6,341 nucleotides of DNA from Phycisphaerales bacterium UBA1926. Its GTDB lineage: Bacteria; Planctomycetota; Phycisphaerae; Phycisphaerales; UBA1924. The first letter of the stretch is position 1; each line of letters opens with the position of its first letter. The translations under genes were made by a program, and so were the position numbers. The notes under the pieces are model-generated. The model had not been told where the DNA came from and did not search any database. It saw only the letters and a list, made by a program, of their open reading frames with translations. Positions 1-5,206 of the stretch are shown here, one piece after another. The stretch covers positions 221,387-227,727 of the forward strand of contig DDFO01000022.1 in assembly GCA_002337215.1 (NCBI GenBank). The letters run 5' to 3'.

Positions 1-492
1 ATCGCCGATTACCCGTTCACAACCCTGAGCCCCCAGCTCGGCATCGCGACCGTCGACCCCTCCCGTCGGCTCGTCTTCGCCGACATCCCGGGGTTGATCG
101 AGGGCGCCGCCGACGGCGCGGGGCTGGGGCACGATTTCCTGCGCCACATCGAGCGCACCCAGGTCATCCTCCACCTCCTCGACGCCCAGCCTCTCGACGG
201 CTCCACCCCCGCCGAGAACTACGAGACGATCCGGGCCGAGCTCGCGGGCTACTCCGACACCCTCGCCGAGAAGCGTGAACTGATCGCGCTCAACAAGACC
301 GACCTGTTCATGGACGATGACGAGATCACCGAGGCCGTCCGCGACCTTCGGAGCACGCTGAGGCTCGGGGCTGATACGGACGTGATCCCGATCTCGGGAG
401 CGGTGGGGCAGAACCTGATGCCGCTGCTCGAAGCCCTGTGGGCGATGGTGCACCCGGACGGGAAGGGCGCGGACGGGTGGGATACGGATTGA
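1..492 (+). CDS. obg: GTPase Obg/CgtA, C-terminal part (5' end outside the window)
   Basis: This is the G-domain end of the Obg (CgtA) GTPase, which binds the 50S subunit and acts in ribosome assembly and stress control. The frame is open from base 1 and gives 163 residues before TGA at 490-492. Visible motifs are the Obg switch I block IADYPFTTL (residues 1-9, G2 threonine included), the G3 block DIPGLIEGA (28-36) followed by GLGHDFLRHIERT, the G4 motif NKTD (98-101), and the G5 region as ISGAVGQNL (131-139), where the usual SA reads SG. The P-loop and the Obg fold lie upstream of the window. The protein stops soon after the G domain with a short acidic tail, so there is no OCT domain, which is also absent from many bacterial Obg proteins. 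It converges with the small minus-strand gene ending at 510, and no clear terminator is seen in the 17-base gap. The identification is secure. Confidence 0.96.
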   Translation: MADYPFTTLSPQLGIATVDPSRRLVFADIPGLIEGAADGAGLGHDFLRHIERTQVILHLLDAQPLDGSTPAENYETIRAELAGYSDTLAEKRELIALNKTDLFMDDDEITEAVRDLRSTLRLGADTDVIPISGAVGQNLMPLLEALWAMVHPDGKGADGWDTD

Positions 493-509
493 TCTCAAGC
501 TCGGTCGGG

Positions 510-890
510 TCACATGGGCATACCGCTGTCCGCTTTCTCAAAGCGAACAGGGAACGAAATCGATAGAACTAATTGCCCGAGTTCATCCAAGTCTGCCGCT
601 GATTGAACCCCAACCACGATACACGGTGATTCCTCGGTACCACCTATCGCAACGGTCCGAACTTCTGGGCGACCGAAAATGAGGTCTACAACTGCGTCGC
701 GTGCCGCTCGTGGTGTGTACCGTTCCATCTGCAGGCCATCGGTCCGGAGTGGAGCGGCCCTGAGTGAATCGGCGAATGTGCCGGAGTTGCACGGCGTGCT
801 ACCACAATCCATAGTGGAGATACGTCCCATTGCCACGGTATATCGGGCTATCGGACGCTCGTGCTGGACATATCGGGTGTTTGATGACAT
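510..890 (-). CDS. Small hypothetical protein related to the peptidase N-terminal domain
   Basis: The ORF encodes 126 residues from ATG at 888-890 to TGA at 510-512. It starts 14 bases after the peptidase stop codon, so the two genes probably share a transcript. The C-terminal half (about 64-121) carries a beta-rich pattern: VRTVAIGG (77-84), then PCIVVGVQS (89-97), a linker ADLDEL, and ISFPVRFEK (111-119). This matches the pattern in the upstream peptidase (IRSVGIT, GLLVCARS, IEGVPFQLVVET), so I read it as a free-standing copy of the same domain without the protease part. The first 54 residues show no recognisable motif. An internal Met55 (ATG at 726-728) lies just before the domain and is an alternative start. 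Neither start has a clear Shine-Dalgarno sequence. There is no signal peptide or membrane segment, so the protein is probably cytoplasmic. A role as partner, inhibitor or substrate of the peptidase is inference only. Confidence 0.72.
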   Translation of the reverse strand: MSSNTRYVQHERPIARYTVAMGRISTMDCGSTPCNSGTFADSLRAAPLRTDGLQMERYTPRAARDAVVDLIFGRPEVRTVAIGGTEESPCIVVGVQSAADLDELGQLVLSISFPVRFEKADSGMPM

Positions 891-904
891 AATTCACCAT
901 ATCT

Positions 905-1972
905 TCATACGAGCATACCGTCGGGATGTTCGATTCTCCAAGGGATTAGCCCAAGATCACCAAAAACCGGCTCCATCGAGCAGGTGTAGATAGACAACGA
1001 ATCCATGTAGAAAGCAAGCCCAATGGGCTGACGGTTTCCATTCACGACCACGCTGCCTGAGTGACCCTGTTGGCCGAGTCGGCGTTTTGTCGCCTGAGTG
1101 CGATTCTGGATCTGGCACAGCTCACGAAACACATACTCCCGACCCCAGAAATCAAGCTTCGCTATGACATCGACAGCACGGACACGCGTACGGATACGCT
1201 CACCGGATGCGGGAGAATACGACACAGGTTCACCGAGCCGCGGTGCGGCACCGAATGAACTCAATCGCCCGATATTCACGATACCAGGTGCTCTGATGAA
1301 CTGATCAGCATGCTTTTTATCCAGGCGGGCAATCGCCAAATCGTGATAGTTCTTCCCGTTCTCGGTAGGAAAATAGCCGTTGACGAACGTCCCAATCTTC
1401 GCGTCGTCAGCCGCCCACCGTTCGTCCGGCCCGTGCGTAATCGGCGGCGCCCAATACACAGGATCGCCGGGCAGTGCTTCGCCGCGTATGCCCCCAATCA
1501 CGTGGGCCGCAGAAACAATGTAGAGGTCATGATTCTTGTCACGTAGCACGCAACCCGCAGTGCCCGGCTTTCCCGATTGATGGGAAACCCAAAACGGAGT
1601 CCGTGCAGGCCGACCGCCGATTGGCTGGGTAAGGGAGGTCTCTACAACGAGCTGGAAAGGAACGCCCTCAATCCGCCCTCTCGTTGTCGCGCTGAACGTC
1701 TGTTGAGATGTTGACCGCGCGCACACCAATAGGCCTTCCTCACTCGCCGTTGCGTCATGATCAATCTGCGTGATGCCGACGCTGCGGATATCGAGATCAC
1801 GCGGCAAGGACGACACTCCGCCCAGAGTCACTCTGCTCTCGAACAATGCGTCTCGGAGCTCGGAAAGCGCACTGTGACGGGGACGACATCCGAGCACGCT
1901 GGGAGATGAGGATCGCTGGTCTTGCATCCCCGTTGGCATCGGATTGAGATTGATTGTGCCCGCCTCTTCCAT
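905..1972 (-). CDS. Trypsin-like (chymotrypsin-fold) serine peptidase with N-terminal beta-rich domain
   Basis: The ORF encodes 355 residues from ATG at 1970-1972. A TTG start at 2011 would add 13 residues, but the ATG has GTGGAG eight bases upstream. Residues 60-113 form a domain with the pattern RSVGIT, EEGLLVCARS, IEGVPFQLVVET. This resembles the small domain that precedes the protease in many bacterial trypsin-like peptidases and in plant NAL1. The protease follows: GTAGCVLRD (137-145), SAAHV with catalytic His157, HDLAIARLD with probable Asp211, LGEPVSYSPASGERIRTRV (246-264, a barrel-strand pattern), and GHSGS with nucleophile Ser305. GHSGS replaces the classic GDSGG, so the aspartate before the serine is His304. 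There is no signal peptide or transmembrane segment, which suggests a cytoplasmic enzyme rather than a DegP-type periplasmic one, and no PDZ domain. GC content is lower than in the flanking genes, which suggests acquisition. The fold call is firm; the substrate and role are unknown. Confidence 0.85.
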   Translation of the reverse strand: MEEAGTINLNPMPTGMQDQRSSSPSVLGCRPRHSALSELRDALFESRVTLGGVSSLPRDLDIRSVGITQIDHDATASEEGLLVCARSTSQQTFSATTRGRIEGVPFQLVVETSLTQPIGGRPARTPFWVSHQSGKPGTAGCVLRDKNHDLYIVSAAHVIGGIRGEALPGDPVYWAPPITHGPDERWAADDAKIGTFVNGYFPTENGKNYHDLAIARLDKKHADQFIRAPGIVNIGRLSSFGAAPRLGEPVSYSPASGERIRTRVRAVDVIAKLDFWGREYVFRELCQIQNRTQATKRRLGQQGHSGSVVVNGNRQPIGLAFYMDSLSIYTCSMEPVFGDLGLIPWRIEHPDGMLV

Positions 1973-1980
1973 TATCGATA

Positions 1981-1986
1981 CTCCAC
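1981..1986 (-). promoter_or_regulatory. Ribosome binding site deciding the peptidase start
   Basis: On the minus strand GTGGAG ends eight bases before ATG 1972-1970. The alternative upstream TTG start at 2011 has no comparable purine block, so this site favours the 355-residue product over 368 residues. Confidence 0.6.
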
Positions 1987-2003
1987 TCAAAAGGTACTTT
2001 GAC

Positions 2004-2024
2004 GTGAGCAATATAGCAACTCAC
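2004..2024. repeat. Imperfect operator-like inverted repeat upstream of the peptidase gene
   Basis: GTGAG at 2004-2008 and CTCAC at 2020-2024 form 5-base inverted arms around an 11-base AT-rich centre (CAATATAGCAA). It lies 32 bases upstream of the chosen peptidase start. On the minus strand the centre contains TATATT, a reasonable -10-like hexamer, but no convincing -35 sits 16-18 bases before it. The arms are short enough to arise by chance. Confidence 0.25.
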
Positions 2025-2039
2025 TAAACCGCTGGTTTA
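2025..2039. repeat. Perfect 6-base hairpin overlapping the methyltransferase stop codon
   Basis: TAAACC (2025-2030), a 3-base loop, then GGTTTA (2034-2039) form a perfect stem. On the minus strand the first arm contains the TAA stop of the TlyA-like gene. The stem is AT-rich and no U-run follows it, so it is a poor intrinsic terminator. It sits where base composition drops from the GC-rich housekeeping side to the peptidase unit. Confidence 0.35.
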
Positions 2040-2888
2040 CATGATTGGTTCTAGCAACGCCAACCACTCCCGGTTCCCCGTCCCCTTCCCCTTCTTCTTC
2101 CCACCGAGCACCGGGCTCTCCACGCACCCGAGCACGCGCACGCCCAGCCCCGGCATCGCCGCGAGGACTTCTTCCGTCACCGCCTCCGCCCGCGCCGGAT
2201 CGAGCACGCCACCATCGCCCAGCTCGTTCTTGCCCACCTCATAGTGCGGCTTGATCAGCGAAACGATCCGGCCGACTCGCCCGCGTGCATGACCATCCCT
2301 GGGTGCCATGGAGACGCCGAAGGCTTCTCCATGTCCTGATCGTTCTTCTGTGTCATCACCCGCAGAAGGCGTTGCCGTCTGCGGGGCACCCGTGGTCTTG
2401 TCCGGGCGAGCCCCCGGCGCGAGCCGGGGATCGCCGCCCCGCACCCACCGCAGCGCCGCCGGGATCGCCTTCGCCTGCGCCGTCCATCCAAGATCGATCA
2501 CAACGAGATCCACGCCGCCCCGCTCACCGACGTCCGCCGGTGCATCGGTGTGCACCGCGTTGGTGCGCTCCATCACGACCACACGCTCGTCGGTCCGGAT
2601 CTTCCACGCCAACTCGCCGTACGCGGTATCCACGGAATACACCCGCTCGGCCCCGGCCTGCAGCAGGCAATCGGTGAACCCGCCCGTGCTGCAGCCGAGA
2701 TCGGCGCACCACAAGCCGGAAACATCCAAGCCGAATTCGTCCCCGAACGTGTCGAGCGCCCGCCGGAGCTTCAGCCCGCCCCGGCTTACATACGGATTTA
2801 CATCGCCCACGCTCTGCGATGGCACGACCTCCGAGGGATCACCCTCGGCGTGCTTCTTCGGGGGTCTGAATTTGCCTTTGCGGCCCAC
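2037..2888 (-). CDS. TlyA/FtsJ-like RNA methyltransferase lacking the N-terminal S4 domain
   Basis: This 283-residue SAM-dependent methyltransferase is of the TlyA (FtsJ/RrmJ) type, a family that 2'-O-methylates rRNA. It starts at GTG 2888-2886, because an in-frame TGA (the lpxI stop) lies five codons upstream. Family marks are YVSRGGLKLRRAL (33-45, Lys40), the SAM-binding block CADLGCSTGGFTDCLLQAGA (61-80), YSVDTAYGELAWKIRTDERV (84-103), Asp132 in VIDLGW, Lys213 in SLIKPHYEVGK, and GNREW (271-275, Glu274). Lys40, Asp132, Lys213 and Glu274 could form the K-D-K-E tetrad of RrmJ-like enzymes. Two things are unusual. The N terminus has only about 32 residues, rich in basic and polar amino acids, where TlyA has an RNA-binding S4 domain. 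A low-complexity insert of roughly 50 residues (about 153-205) lies just before the strand carrying Lys213. The enzyme class is sure; the exact rRNA target and the gene name tlyA are not. Confidence 0.88.
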   Translation of the reverse strand: MGRKGKFRPPKKHAEGDPSEVVPSQSVGDVNPYVSRGGLKLRRALDTFGDEFGLDVSGLWCADLGCSTGGFTDCLLQAGAERVYSVDTAYGELAWKIRTDERVVVMERTNAVHTDAPADVGERGGVDLVVIDLGWTAQAKAIPAALRWVRGGDPRLAPGARPDKTTGAPQTATPSAGDDTEERSGHGEAFGVSMAPRDGHARGRVGRIVSLIKPHYEVGKNELGDGGVLDPARAEAVTEEVLAAMPGLGVRVLGCVESPVLGGKKKGKGTGNREWLALLEPIM

Positions 2889-2900
2889 CGGTCCCGCCGA

Positions 2901-3956
2901 TCACGGGTTCGCCGAGCCCGCGGCCTCGGTGGCAAGCGAGCCGGTCGACCCAGCCCGTTCCCCGGCCCGCTCGGCAGCGGGTTGGCCCGCGGACTCGCCC
3001 GCCGACTTGACCTCGGCCTCGCTCGACGCGATCGGCGCAGGAGCCGTCGCGGTCTTGGTCCCGGTCGCCGGCGTCCGGCTTGGCGTGACGCCCACGATCG
3101 CGATGCCCAGTGAGTCGGCGAGCTCGATGACTTCGCGCCGGTCGATCATGATCACGTCGCCCGCCGCGAGTGCGAGGCAGCGCCCGCCGTTCTCGTGCAG
3201 TTTCCGGATCGTCGCGCACCCGACCGTGGGCACGTCGCTCCGCCGGTCGTGCCCGGCCCGCGAGCCCTTGCACATCGTCCACCCGCGCGCCCGGCAGACC
3301 TGCCCGACCCGCGTGATCATCCGGTCCGTCCCCTCGACCGCCTCGACCGCGAGCACGTCACGATCGCGCACCGCGATCGCCTGACCGATGTCCATCCGCA
3401 GCAGGTCCGTCAGCATGGGCCAGACAAACTCGATGTCGGCCGTCTGGTTCGCCGAGGGACGCGTTTTGGTCATCACGCCCGGCTCGGACATCTGGTTGGG
3501 AATCGGGTTCGTCGAATCCATCAGGGAGACTCCCTGTCTATCGAGTTCTTCGGCAATCGCTCGCAGGATCGCGTGCGACCGGCGGTCGTGCCGCAAATGC
3601 TTGTACCACGCGATCATCGTCCGCAGGTCGGGGATGTTGCGCACGTACCGGTACGGGTCGTGCATGAACTTCGCTTTGTCCACGCGCCCGACCATGATCG
3701 CGTGCTTCACGCCGCGTTTCTTGAGGTGCTTGCCCCACGAGCCAACCCGCAGGATCGGGACCTCGCGGAACGTCGTGCTCAGCCCGGGCAGTTCCGCGTC
3801 GGTCTGCCGCGCAAGCCCCAGCGTGTGCACCGGGTGCCCCGCGCTCCGAAGACTCTCGGCGATGATCACCGGGAGTCGTCCTTCACCCGCGATCAGACCG
3901 ATCGGTGTCGGTGGCGCAGGTGGGTCAGGCAGGATGGCGAGCTGCGGTTCAATCAT
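2901..3956 (-). CDS. lpxI: UDP-2,3-diacylglucosamine pyrophosphatase LpxI
   Basis: LpxI hydrolyses UDP-2,3-diacylglucosamine to lipid X plus UMP in lipid A synthesis at the inner face of the cytoplasmic membrane, replacing LpxH. Family signatures are IGLIAGEGRLPVIIAE (19-34), VGSWGKHLKKRGVKHAIMVG with VDK (71-93), MDIGQAIAVRDRDVLAVEA (188-206) with EGTDRMITRVGQ (208-219), and RRSDVPTVGCATI (238-250), whose Asp241 is in the conserved acidic motif. The C terminus adds about 55 residues rich in Ala, Glu, Ser, Thr and Gly beyond the usual length of about 280; it looks disordered. I chose ATG 3956-3954 (351 residues). ATG at 3974 and TTG at 4034 also fit, and none has a good Shine-Dalgarno sequence. 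The TlyA-like gene follows 12 bases downstream in the same frame, so the two are probably one transcript. The family call is strong and the start is uncertain. Confidence 0.92.
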   Translation of the reverse strand: MIEPQLAILPDPPAPPTPIGLIAGEGRLPVIIAESLRSAGHPVHTLGLARQTDAELPGLSTTFREVPILRVGSWGKHLKKRGVKHAIMVGRVDKAKFMHDPYRYVRNIPDLRTMIAWYKHLRHDRRSHAILRAIAEELDRQGVSLMDSTNPIPNQMSEPGVMTKTRPSANQTADIEFVWPMLTDLLRMDIGQAIAVRDRDVLAVEAVEGTDRMITRVGQVCRARGWTMCKGSRAGHDRRSDVPTVGCATIRKLHENGGRCLALAAGDVIMIDRREVIELADSLGIAIVGVTPSRTPATGTKTATAPAPIASSEAEVKSAGESAGQPAAERAGERAGSTGSLATEAAGSANP

Positions 3957-4246
3957 GGATGCTGCACACGCCATCCGGCGTGGGATCAGTCGAACGTTCT
4001 GTCGAAATGCCCAGCCGGTCGAGCCCCAGCCCAACCCTTCGGAACACGCCCGATCCCTTTAGAACGGGGCGGCGCGGGACATCGAGTTTAGCGCTCCGCC
4101 AACAAAACGGCGTCGACGACCCCTCAGAATCGACCGAACGAGGCCGATTTGTCCGACAAAACGACAAGATATGGTATCGGACTTTCCGACATCTACAAGT
4201 TCGTGAACACTCACAAACAGGCCCCAAAGAGCCGCGCCGCACGCAG
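3957..4246. other. Divergent intergenic region between lpxI and the zinc ribbon gene
   Basis: This 290-base stretch must hold the promoters for lpxI (leftward) and for the plus-strand cluster (rightward), unless lpxI starts farther upstream (ATG 3974 or TTG 4034). It is less GC-rich in its right half (about 4082-4235). I find no pair of hexamers close to a sigma-70 consensus. A weak rightward candidate is TTGTCC at 4149-4154 with TGGTAT 17 bases later. Two palindromes are listed separately. A GTCGAA direct repeat (3989-3994 and 4001-4006) flanks an AACGTT core and could be chance. No small gene or structured RNA is evident. Confidence 0.5.
4148..4191. promoter_or_regulatory. Pair of palindromes with a shared half-site, possible operators
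   Basis: TTTGTC (4148-4153), one base, then GACAAA (4155-4160) is a perfect odd-centred palindrome. TCGGA (4177-4181), CTT, then TCCGA (4185-4189) is a second. Both contain the heptamer TCCGACA (4152-4158 and 4185-4191), exactly 33 bases apart, about three helical turns. This suits a dimeric regulator binding on one DNA face between divergent genes. No regulator gene is visible in the window, so the assignment rests on symmetry alone. Confidence 0.35.
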
Positions 4247-4534
4247 ATGAGCCAAACACCACGCCACAACCCGCGAGTCGACCAGCCGCCCAGCCAGCCG
4301 CCCAACCGTTCAACGGGCCGAGCACCAGGCCACGTCCAGGGCGGCTCCAATCCGAATCAACCCCCGAATCCGTGGATCGGCGTTCGCTTCACCTGCGCTG
4401 GGCAGTATGTCCGCGTCTACCGCAAGCCGGATGCCCCGGCCTACCTCGCCCGTTGCCCCAAGTGCGCCAAGTGCATCCGTTTCCGTGTCGGCCAGGGCGG
4501 GTCCGACGCCCGCATGTTCGATGTGTCGTGTTGA
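4247..4534 (+). CDS. Mini zinc-ribbon protein
   Basis: The ORF encodes 95 residues from ATG 4247-4249 to TGA 4532-4534. The open frame extends far upstream (to 3905), but that part lies over the lpxI start region and is not protein-like. Residues 1-42 are Pro, Gln, Asn and Arg rich and probably disordered. The folded part is WIGVRFTCAGQYVRVY (43-58), then ARCPKCAKCIRFRV (68-81) and FDVSC at the very end. Five cysteines (50, 70, 73, 76, 95) are present. Cys50 together with the CPKC pair and the terminal Cys95 could make one zinc site in a small beta ribbon. Charged and aromatic residues (R57-R59, Y52, Y56) would suit nucleic acid or protein binding, but this is inference. It is the first gene of the plus-strand cluster, 135 bases before the next one. 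No Shine-Dalgarno sequence is evident. I recall similar short zinc-ribbon proteins from planctomycete genomes, but no function. Confidence 0.72.
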   Translation: MSQTPRHNPRVDQPPSQPPNRSTGRAPGHVQGGSNPNQPPNPWIGVRFTCAGQYVRVYRKPDAPAYLARCPKCAKCIRFRVGQGGSDARMFDVSC

Positions 4535-4669
4535 ATCAACCGTCCGGGCCAGCCGCCGAACCGCCCGCCAAACAGCCCGGCAACGAGGCGATCCAAGCGA
4601 TGGGCCACCCGCCGGCACTACCATCGAACCGCAGCCGCTCGTCGTTCCCCGCCGCAGCCGAGGAGATCC
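4535..4669 (+). other. Spacer within the plus-strand cluster
   Basis: The 135-base gap between the zinc ribbon gene and the next gene is GC-rich. I see no terminator-like stem followed by a T-run and no recognisable promoter. The downstream genes may therefore be read from the 4247 promoter, or from an internal promoter I cannot recognise. Confidence 0.4.
4661..4665 (+). promoter_or_regulatory. Shine-Dalgarno site of the 178-residue protein gene
   Basis: AGGAG lies four bases before ATG 4670-4672. It is the clearest ribosome binding site on the plus strand of this window and fixes the start of the gene. The two genes after it lack such sites and appear to rely on coupling. Confidence 0.7.
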
Positions 4670-5206
4670 ATGTCAAGCGCATCGTCCTATTCCGTGACCT
4701 CCCCCAAGCCGACCTGCGCCGTGACGGGCGCTCTGATCGAGCCGGGAGGGCCGTGCGTGTCGCTGCTCTACGAATCCGCGGACGGGGAGACCCTCGAGCG
4801 TCTCGATGTCGCGATGCCCGTCTGGGAGCGGGGCGACCGCCCTGCGCGTCAAGGCAAGCCGATCGCCCATTGGCGCACGACGATGCGTGAGAGCGACGCC
4901 CCGAAGCGTGCGCTCATCGGCGACGACGAGGTGCTCGATCTGTTCGAACAGCTCGAAGACGCCGACGGTAACGACCAGCTCGCTTTCCGCTATCTGCTCT
5001 GCCTGATCCTGATCCGCAAGAAGCTGCTGGTCTGGGAGGGTGCCCGACCCGCGACCGCCGACGAAGCGGGGGTCGTCATCGTGCGCCGGCGACGCGACAA
5101 GGAAGGCCCGACCACCGAGGTCATCGACCCGGGCCTCGACAACGAATCCATCGAGGCCGCGACCCTGCAGCTCTCGGCCGTGATGAACCTCGACGCGGAC
5201 TCCTGA
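4670..5206 (+). CDS. Conserved-looking hypothetical protein, 178 residues
   Basis: The start at ATG 4670 is supported by AGGAG four bases upstream. Residues 15-31 (TCAVTGALIEPGGPCVS) resemble a treble-clef or zinc-ribbon-like knuckle with Cys16 and Cys29, but no second CxxC pair follows, so metal binding is doubtful. Later blocks are HWRTTMRE (67-74), a probable helix DDEVLDLFEQLEDA (85-98), FRYLLCLILIRKKLLVWEGA (106-125), a hydrophobic amphipathic segment too charged to be a clear membrane span, and VIDPGLDNESIEAATLQLSA (151-170). No enzyme signature is visible. I recall proteins of this shape in Planctomycetota, without a known function. The stop TGA (5204-5206) overlaps the ATG of the LolA-like gene (5206-5208), which suggests translational coupling and a shared role with the envelope proteins downstream. 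Confidence 0.8.
   Translation: MSSASSYSVTSPKPTCAVTGALIEPGGPCVSLLYESADGETLERLDVAMPVWERGDRPARQGKPIAHWRTTMRESDAPKRALIGDDEVLDLFEQLEDADGNDQLAFRYLLCLILIRKKLLVWEGARPATADEAGVVIVRRRRDKEGPTTEVIDPGLDNESIEAATLQLSAVMNLDADS

Noticed and set aside
493..509. Bidirectional terminator between obg and the small minus-strand gene
   Set aside because: Only 17 bases are available, and no inverted repeat or T-run is seen in them.
679..993. Plus-strand open frame of 104 codons across the peptidase and small-protein junction
   Set aside because: It spans the boundary of two minus-strand genes and has no motif. The minus-strand frames show a shared domain and operon spacing.
1973..2011. TTG start adding 13 residues to the peptidase
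   Set aside because: The downstream ATG at 1972 has a GTGGAG site at proper spacing; the TTG has none.
2308..3384. Long plus-strand open frame (358 codons) opposite the methyltransferase and lpxI genes
   Set aside because: Its product is Pro/Ser/Arg/Ala-rich low complexity with no motif. The opposite strand encodes two clear families. Long antisense frames are expected in GC-rich DNA.
3195..4091. Plus-strand open frame of 298 codons opposite lpxI
   Set aside because: The product is Arg/His/Pro/Asp-rich without any recognisable fold and fully mirrors the lpxI codons.
3905..4246. Upstream extension of the zinc ribbon frame
   Set aside because: It overlaps the lpxI start region and gives a polar, repeat-free sequence without motif. 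ATG 4247 gives a coherent small protein.
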